Shown piece after piece: positions 6,126 through 9,407 of a stretch of DNA of 9,407 nucleotides. Position 1 is the stretch's first letter. Every line of letters starts with the position of its first letter. Origin of the DNA: SVQP01 sp045594705 (GTDB lineage: Bacteria; Bacillota; Clostridia; Oscillospirales; CAG-272); the NCBI GenBank assembly GCA_045594705.1, contig JAZNZB010000056.1, forward strand, positions 1-9,407, written 5' to 3'. The position numbers and the translations under genes are program-made. The notes under the pieces are model-generated. The model made no database searches. It was not told the DNA's origin and worked only from the letters and a program-made list of their open reading frames with translations.

Positions 6126-7409
6126 ATGAAAATTACCGATATCAAGCAAGCATTGATCGGCGGTGCACTGGACGCGCGCCTTGCCGAGGTGTACGGTGCT
6201 GACGCTGTTGCCGCACAAAAGAACCGTTATGCAAACGCCATTGACTCCTTTGCCGAACTGTATGGAGAAGACCGTGACGTCTCTCTGTTCTCTGTTTCGG
6301 GCAGAAGCGAGCTTTCGGGCAACCATACCGACCACAACCACGGCTGCGTGGTGGCTGCCGCCATCAATTTGGACATTATCGCGGTCGCATCCGCAAACAG
6401 CGACGGCATCATCCGCGTCAAGAGCGAAGGATTTTCCATGGATGAGGTGGATATTACCGCCTACAACACGCCCGATCCCGACAAGTTTGCAACCTCCGCC
6501 TCTATCATCGCGGGCATGAGCGCGCAGTTTGCTGCGGCAGGCCTTTGCACGGGCGGCTTTGACGCTTACACCACCTCAGACGTGCTCAAGGGCTCGGGCA
6601 TTTCGTCCTCGGCCGCCTTTGAGGACATGATCGGCAACATTCTCAACCACCTATATAATAATGGTAAGGTTGACAACGTAGAGATCGCCAAGATGTCGCA
6701 GAAGGCCGAGAATCAGTTCTTCGGCAAGCCCTGCGGTCTGATGGACCAGGTAGCTTGCGCGCACGGCGGCATTGTTGCCATTGACTTTGCTGACCCCACC
6801 GCGCCCGTCATCCGCGGCGTTCCCTTTGATATTACCGGTGCAGGATACGCGCTTTGCATCGTTAACACGGGCGGCAACCACGCAGACCTGACCGATGATT
6901 ACGCATCCATTCCCGCAGAGATGAAGGCTGTGGCCGCTCATTTTGGCAAGAAGGTCCTGCGCGAGGTGGACGAGGCTGACGTGATCGCCGCGATCCCCGC
7001 ACTGCGCGAAAAGCTGGGTGACCGCGCGATTCTGCGTGCGCTTCATTTCTTTGCGGAAAACAAGAGAGTGCTGGCGCAGACCGACGCACTGCTGTCTGAC
7101 GACCTGGACGCATTCCTGTCTCACGTTTGCGCATCGGGACAGTCCTCCTTCTGCTATCTGCAGAACATTTACACCACAAAAGCACCCGACGAGCAGGGGC
7201 TTTCCCTGGCACTTTGCCTTGCCGAGCGTGTGCTTTTTGGTAAGAGAGCCGCATGGCGCGTACACGGCGGCGGCTTTGCGGGCACCATTCAGGCGTTCGT
7301 GCCCGCAGAATACGTGGAAGAATTCCGTGCCGCTATGGATAGCGCTCTGGGCGCGGGCGCATGCCTGCCCCTGCACATCCGTCTGATCGGCGCGTGCAAG
7401 ATCGCATAA
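6126..7409 (+). CDS. galK: Galactokinase-family GHMP sugar kinase
   Basis: The product has 427 residues, somewhat longer than the 380-390 of typical GalK, and belongs to the GHMP kinases that phosphorylate galactose C1 with ATP in the Leloir pathway. The sugar-binding signature is GRSELSGNHTDHNHG (59-73), the ATP loop is GSGISSSAA (156-164), CGLMDQ at 203-208 holds the likely catalytic Asp207, and HGGGFAG (380-386) is the third GHMP motif. The usual GEHTDY signature has Glu where this protein has Asn66; Arg60 and Asp69 are kept. This matches a divergent clostridial galactokinase subgroup as I recall it, so the exact sugar is less certain than the fold. AAAGGA lies 8 bases before the ATG. No galT, galE or transporter is nearby; the gene is between a regulator and a membrane protein in one transcript. 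A related sugar kinase activity is the main alternative. Confidence 0.88.
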   Translation: MKITDIKQALIGGALDARLAEVYGADAVAAQKNRYANAIDSFAELYGEDRDVSLFSVSGRSELSGNHTDHNHGCVVAAAINLDIIAVASANSDGIIRVKSEGFSMDEVDITAYNTPDPDKFATSASIIAGMSAQFAAAGLCTGGFDAYTTSDVLKGSGISSSAAFEDMIGNILNHLYNNGKVDNVEIAKMSQKAENQFFGKPCGLMDQVACAHGGIVAIDFADPTAPVIRGVPFDITGAGYALCIVNTGGNHADLTDDYASIPAEMKAVAAHFGKKVLREVDEADVIAAIPALREKLGDRAILRALHFFAENKRVLAQTDALLSDDLDAFLSHVCASGQSSFCYLQNIYTTKAPDEQGLSLALCLAERVLFGKRAAWRVHGGGFAGTIQAFVPAEYVEEFRAAMDSALGAGACLPLHIRLIGACKIA

Positions 7410-7420
7410 CGGAGGCAAGC

Positions 7421-7915
7421 ATGTCCTTTTTCCAAAAGAATTCATCTCCCATGCTGCCGGGACAGCAGCCGCGCAAGCAGCCCGAGCCCAAAGAGGCCAC
7501 CAAGCAGGATAAGCTGCTTTTCTGGCTGGTGCTTGGCTGCTCGGCAGTCTCCACGCTACTGTATTTCACCGTAGTGGAAGTCTCCAAGTACATGGAATCG
7601 CTGATCACGGCACAGGTACTGGGCATTGGCATTATGGTGCTCTATGCCGTTGCAGGCGCAGCATTTCTGCTGACTTACATTATTTATAATCGCGGATTCA
7701 CACGCGATAATATCACACCCGACATGCTGCCCGACACCATGAGTGAGCAGCAAAAGGCAGACTTTATTCAGAGTGCCAAGGATCGCAAGCGCAAATCCAA
7801 GTGGATGATCATCGTGATCTTTGCCCTGTTTGTACCCTTGGCCATTGACTTTTTGGTGCTGGTTGCCATTCCCACACTGCTCTCCCCCATGCTTGGGCAG
7901 TCCGCAGGTGCATAA
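7421..7915 (+). CDS. Three-helix membrane protein, function unknown
   Basis: The product has 164 residues. A polar Pro/Lys/Gln-rich N-terminus (1-30) is followed by three predicted transmembrane helices at about 32-53, 65-88 and 128-154. A charged loop (about 89-127, ending in DRKRKSKW) separates helices 2 and 3; its basic end favours a cytoplasmic position. The ATG at 7421 follows GGAGG by 5 bases and is 11 bases after the galK stop; a longer in-frame ORF starting inside galK has no such site. It overlaps nothing, and walJ starts 1 base after its stop, so the two are probably translationally coupled. No catalytic motif or known family is recognised. The conserved-looking position next to walJ hints at an envelope role, which is weak inference. 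Confidence 0.8.
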   Translation: MSFFQKNSSPMLPGQQPRKQPEPKEATKQDKLLFWLVLGCSAVSTLLYFTVVEVSKYMESLITAQVLGIGIMVLYAVAGAAFLLTYIIYNRGFTRDNITPDMLPDTMSEQQKADFIQSAKDRKRKSKWMIIVIFALFVPLAIDFLVLVAIPTLLSPMLGQSAGA

Positions 7916-7916
7916 T

Positions 7917-8705
7917 ATGGCGAATTACCGCATCTGTACCCTGTTTTCCGGCTCTAAAGGCAACTGCACTTATATCGAAACGCCGGGGGCGAAAATTCTG
8001 ATCGACATGGGCAAAAACTGCAAGGCTGTCTGTGCAGCGCTTGCTGAGATTGGGGTTGACCCGACCGCGCTTGATGCGGTGTTTGTCACGCACGAGCACC
8101 GCGATCACATCGACGCACTGTCCGTATTCTGCAAGAAGTATCCCCTGCCCATTCACATCCAGCGCGCAAGTGCAGAGCGGCTGATTATAGCTGCACCGCA
8201 CTTGGAATCGCTGATACATAGCTACCCGGACGCCGCGTCCTGCTGCGTGCGCATGGGAGACGTATCTGTACAAGCCTTTCGCACACCGCACGATTCCCGC
8301 GCTTCGGTGGGCTATCGCATCCTGCTTGACGGCAAGCAGCCGGCTGCCATTGCTTATGCGACAGACATCGGCTACGTCACGCCCGAGATCATCGAGCATC
8401 TGATGGGGTGTGAGTCGGTAGTGCTGGAGTCCAATCACGATCCGGAGATGCTCATGGACGGGCCTTACCCTTACGATCTCAAGCTGCGCATCCGCGGCAA
8501 AAAGGGTCACCTTTCCAATGAGGACTGCGCCACGCTTGCAGCACAGCTGTACGCAAGCGGCACAAAAAACATTCTGCTTGCGCACCTTTCGGAGCAGAAT
8601 AACACCCCGCGCCTTGCCTTTCACGAGACATTTTGCGCCATTGCGGACAAGGATTTTAATCTTCGCGTGGCGGATCCCGTACACGTCAGCTGGTTACTCC
8701 CGTAA
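7917..8705 (+). CDS. walJ: WalJ/YycJ-type MBL-fold metallohydrolase
   Basis: The product has 262 residues with a metallo-beta-lactamase fold. FSGSKGNCTYIE (10-21) is the usual N-terminal strand and turn of YycJ/WalJ proteins. The metal motif THEHRDH is at 58-64, with further likely ligands His125 (RTPHDS), Asp150 (AYATD), His198 (KKGHLS) and His223 (LAHLSEQNN). In Bacillus and relatives walJ belongs to the walRKHIJ two-component cluster for cell-wall homeostasis and has been linked to DNA replication or mutagenesis control; rlmH lies close downstream there. Here walR, walK, walH, walI and the usual htrA are absent from the window and only rlmH follows. The ATG at 7917 is 1 base after the preceding stop, with AGGTG about 8 bases upstream inside that gene's last codons. 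A longer frame opening at 7821 lies in the preceding gene and is rejected. The 3' end forms one arm of a long hairpin. Confidence 0.9.
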   Translation: MANYRICTLFSGSKGNCTYIETPGAKILIDMGKNCKAVCAALAEIGVDPTALDAVFVTHEHRDHIDALSVFCKKYPLPIHIQRASAERLIIAAPHLESLIHSYPDAASCCVRMGDVSVQAFRTPHDSRASVGYRILLDGKQPAAIAYATDIGYVTPEIIEHLMGCESVVLESNHDPEMLMDGPYPYDLKLRIRGKKGHLSNEDCATLAAQLYASGTKNILLAHLSEQNNTPRLAFHETFCAIADKDFNLRVADPVHVSWLLP

Positions 8706-8715
8706 CCAGCTGACG
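8684..8715 (+). repeat. 14-bp perfect hairpin spanning the walJ stop codon
   Basis: CGTCAGCTGGTTAC (8684-8697) pairs perfectly with 8702-8715 around the loop TCCC (8698-8701). The walJ stop codon (8703-8705) lies in the 3' arm. There is no T tract after it (CGCAATGAAAT follows), so it is not a textbook terminator. It could protect the 3' end of the operon mRNA or act as the first member of the hairpin block that follows. Confidence 0.85.
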
Positions 8716-8719
8716 CGCA

Positions 8720-8814
8720 ATGAAATATTTTGCCGCAGGCAAAATGTGAAATATGCGCTTCGCGCATGTGAAATTCGCGCTGCGCGCGAGTGAAATGTTC
8801 CGCATGCGCGGAAC
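8720..8814. repeat. Tandem hairpins with constant GTGAAAT linkers
   Basis: Four compact hairpins follow each other. Unit 1: ATTTTGCC-GCA-GGCAAAAT (8727-8745). Unit 2: ATGCGC-TTC-GCGCAT (8753-8767). Unit 3: TCGCGC-TGC-GCGCGA (8775-8789). Unit 4: GTTCCGC-ATGC-GCGGAAC (8797-8814). Between units the linker is exactly GTGAAAT (8746-8752, 8768-8774, 8790-8796); ATGAAAT (8720-8726) precedes the first. Stem sequences differ but every arm pair is perfectly complementary, and loops are 3-4 bases. Spacing of unit starts is 26, 22 and 22. The block lies between walJ and rlmH and contains no gene. It is not a CRISPR array, since the constant part is only 7 bases and the variable parts are self-complementary. 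Its role is unknown. Confidence 0.85.
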
Positions 8815-8821
8815 GTTACGG

Positions 8822-8851
8822 TAGAAATTTGCCATGCAAATTTCTATTTTG
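8822..8851 (+). terminator. AU-rich hairpin with short T run, possible operon terminator
   Basis: An 11-bp perfect stem (8822-8832 pairing with 8836-8846) closes the 3-base loop CAT and is followed by TTTTG. It is the last hairpin before rlmH, 35 bases upstream of that ATG. The stem has few G-C pairs, so termination may be weak and rlmH may receive read-through. It may also simply be the fifth member of the hairpin block, though the linker before it is GTTACGG rather than GTGAAAT. Confidence 0.45.
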
Positions 8852-8881
8852 ATTGTATTTATCATACTGTAAGGAGTACGT

Positions 8882-9361
8882 ATGCTCAACGTAAAGCTCA
8901 TCACGATCGGCACGCTCAAGGAGTCGTACTTGCGAGAGGCGGCCAAAGAATACAAAAAAAGGCTGGGGGCTTACTGCAAGTTTACCGAGGTAAATTTATC
9001 CGAAGTAAAGCTGTCGGACAAGCCCGCCGGGAAAGAAATTGACGCGGCACTTGAGGCTGAGGGAAAGCAGATCCTGGCGAGCATGTCGCCGCGCGCTTAC
9101 AAAATCGCGCTTTGCGTGGAGGGCAAGCAATTGTCCTCGGAGCAGCTGGCACAGAAGATCGAGCAGATCAGCCAGACGCACGGCGAGATCTGCCTTGTGA
9201 TCGGCTCCTCGTTCGGGCTTGCGCCAAGCGTCAAGAGCGCGTGTGACCTGCGGCTGTCGGTCTCGGCACTGACCTTCCCGCACCAGTTGATGCGCGTGAT
9301 CCTGTTGGAGGCCACCTACCGCGCGTTCACGATTATCAAGGGAACACCCTACCACAAATAA
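8882..9361 (+). CDS. rlmH: 23S rRNA pseudouridine-1915 N3-methyltransferase RlmH
   Basis: The product has 159 residues, the usual length of RlmH, a SPOUT methyltransferase that uses S-adenosylmethionine to methylate pseudouridine 1915 in helix 69 of 23S rRNA on assembled 70S ribosomes. Family marks are MLNVKLITIGTLK at the start, LCVEGKQLSSEQLA (77-90), LVIGSSFGL (105-113), the knot region SALTFPHQLMRVILLEATYR (128-147) and the C-terminal GTPYHK (154-159). The usual IGGS has Ser109 in place of the second Gly; everything else is regular. AAGGAG (8871-8876) lies 5 bases before the ATG. The nearby walJ is the expected partner in Firmicutes. No clear promoter of its own is seen in the 35 bases between the last hairpin and the gene; a CATACT box at 8863-8868 has no good -35. 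No terminator is seen in the 46 bases that follow. Confidence 0.96.
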   Translation: MLNVKLITIGTLKESYLREAAKEYKKRLGAYCKFTEVNLSEVKLSDKPAGKEIDAALEAEGKQILASMSPRAYKIALCVEGKQLSSEQLAQKIEQISQTHGEICLVIGSSFGLAPSVKSACDLRLSVSALTFPHQLMRVILLEATYRAFTIIKGTPYHK

Positions 9362-9407
9362 CCGCCACCACACGGACACACCCCTGATGAAAGTTTTCGC
9401 CCGCCTT

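Noticed and set aside
8720..8814. CRISPR array
   Set aside because: The constant part is 7 bases, the variable parts are perfect palindromes and unit length is only 22-26 bases; no cas gene is near.
9387..9407. Possible start of a next gene (ATG, MKVFARL)
   Set aside because: Only seven codons are inside the window and no good ribosome site precedes the ATG, so it cannot be supported.

Overview
The window looks like chromosome from a Gram-positive, low-to-mid GC Clostridia member, possibly a gut Oscillospirales-type or related lineage. The evidence is a ribonuclease J, an AbrB-type regulator very close to the Bacillus AbrB N-terminus, a WalJ (YycJ) hydrolase next to RlmH as in the Firmicutes wal region, near-perfect SigA-type promoters and strong AGGAGG-type ribosome binding sites. 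No taxonomic marker is present, so genus is not called. There are eight protein genes plus a short unrecognised end. No tRNA, rRNA, CRISPR array, insertion sequence or prophage gene is seen.

Left half (about 1-5632), all genes on the minus strand. Reading in transcription order: a small tail-anchored-like protein of unknown function (5632-5363); RNase J with a long basic N-terminal extension (5127-2998), driven by a perfect-consensus promoter and preceded by a 160-nt leader with three dyads; a membrane-anchored SurA/PrsA-like protein with a Thr-rich linker (2806-815), ending in a hairpin terminator; and a cysteine-rich multi-zinc-ribbon protein (717-40) ending in a very strong terminator at the window edge. 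Except for the small protein, each gene is separated from its upstream neighbour by a promoter or terminator signal, so these look like mostly independent units.

A 232-bp AT-rich divergent region (5633-5864) separates the two halves and carries a second perfect-consensus promoter.

Right half, all plus strand. A tight probable operon runs AbrB-like regulator with a C-terminal CxxC/CxxC module (5865), galactokinase-family GHMP kinase (6126), three-helix membrane protein (7421) and WalJ (7917), with gaps of 15, 11 and 1 nt. It ends in an unusual 165-bp block: a long hairpin spanning the walJ stop codon, then four compact hairpins separated or preceded by the 7-base linker GTGAAAT (ATGAAAT in the first copy), then an AU-rich hairpin. 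rlmH (8882) follows with its own ribosome binding site.

The genes are mainly housekeeping RNA and cell-envelope functions (RNase J, RlmH, WalJ, foldase-like protein) mixed with sugar metabolism and small orphan proteins. The most unusual item is the hairpin array between walJ and rlmH: stem sequences differ from unit to unit but each remains perfectly self-complementary while the linker is constant. I see no convincing evidence for a complete new defence or mobile system here.
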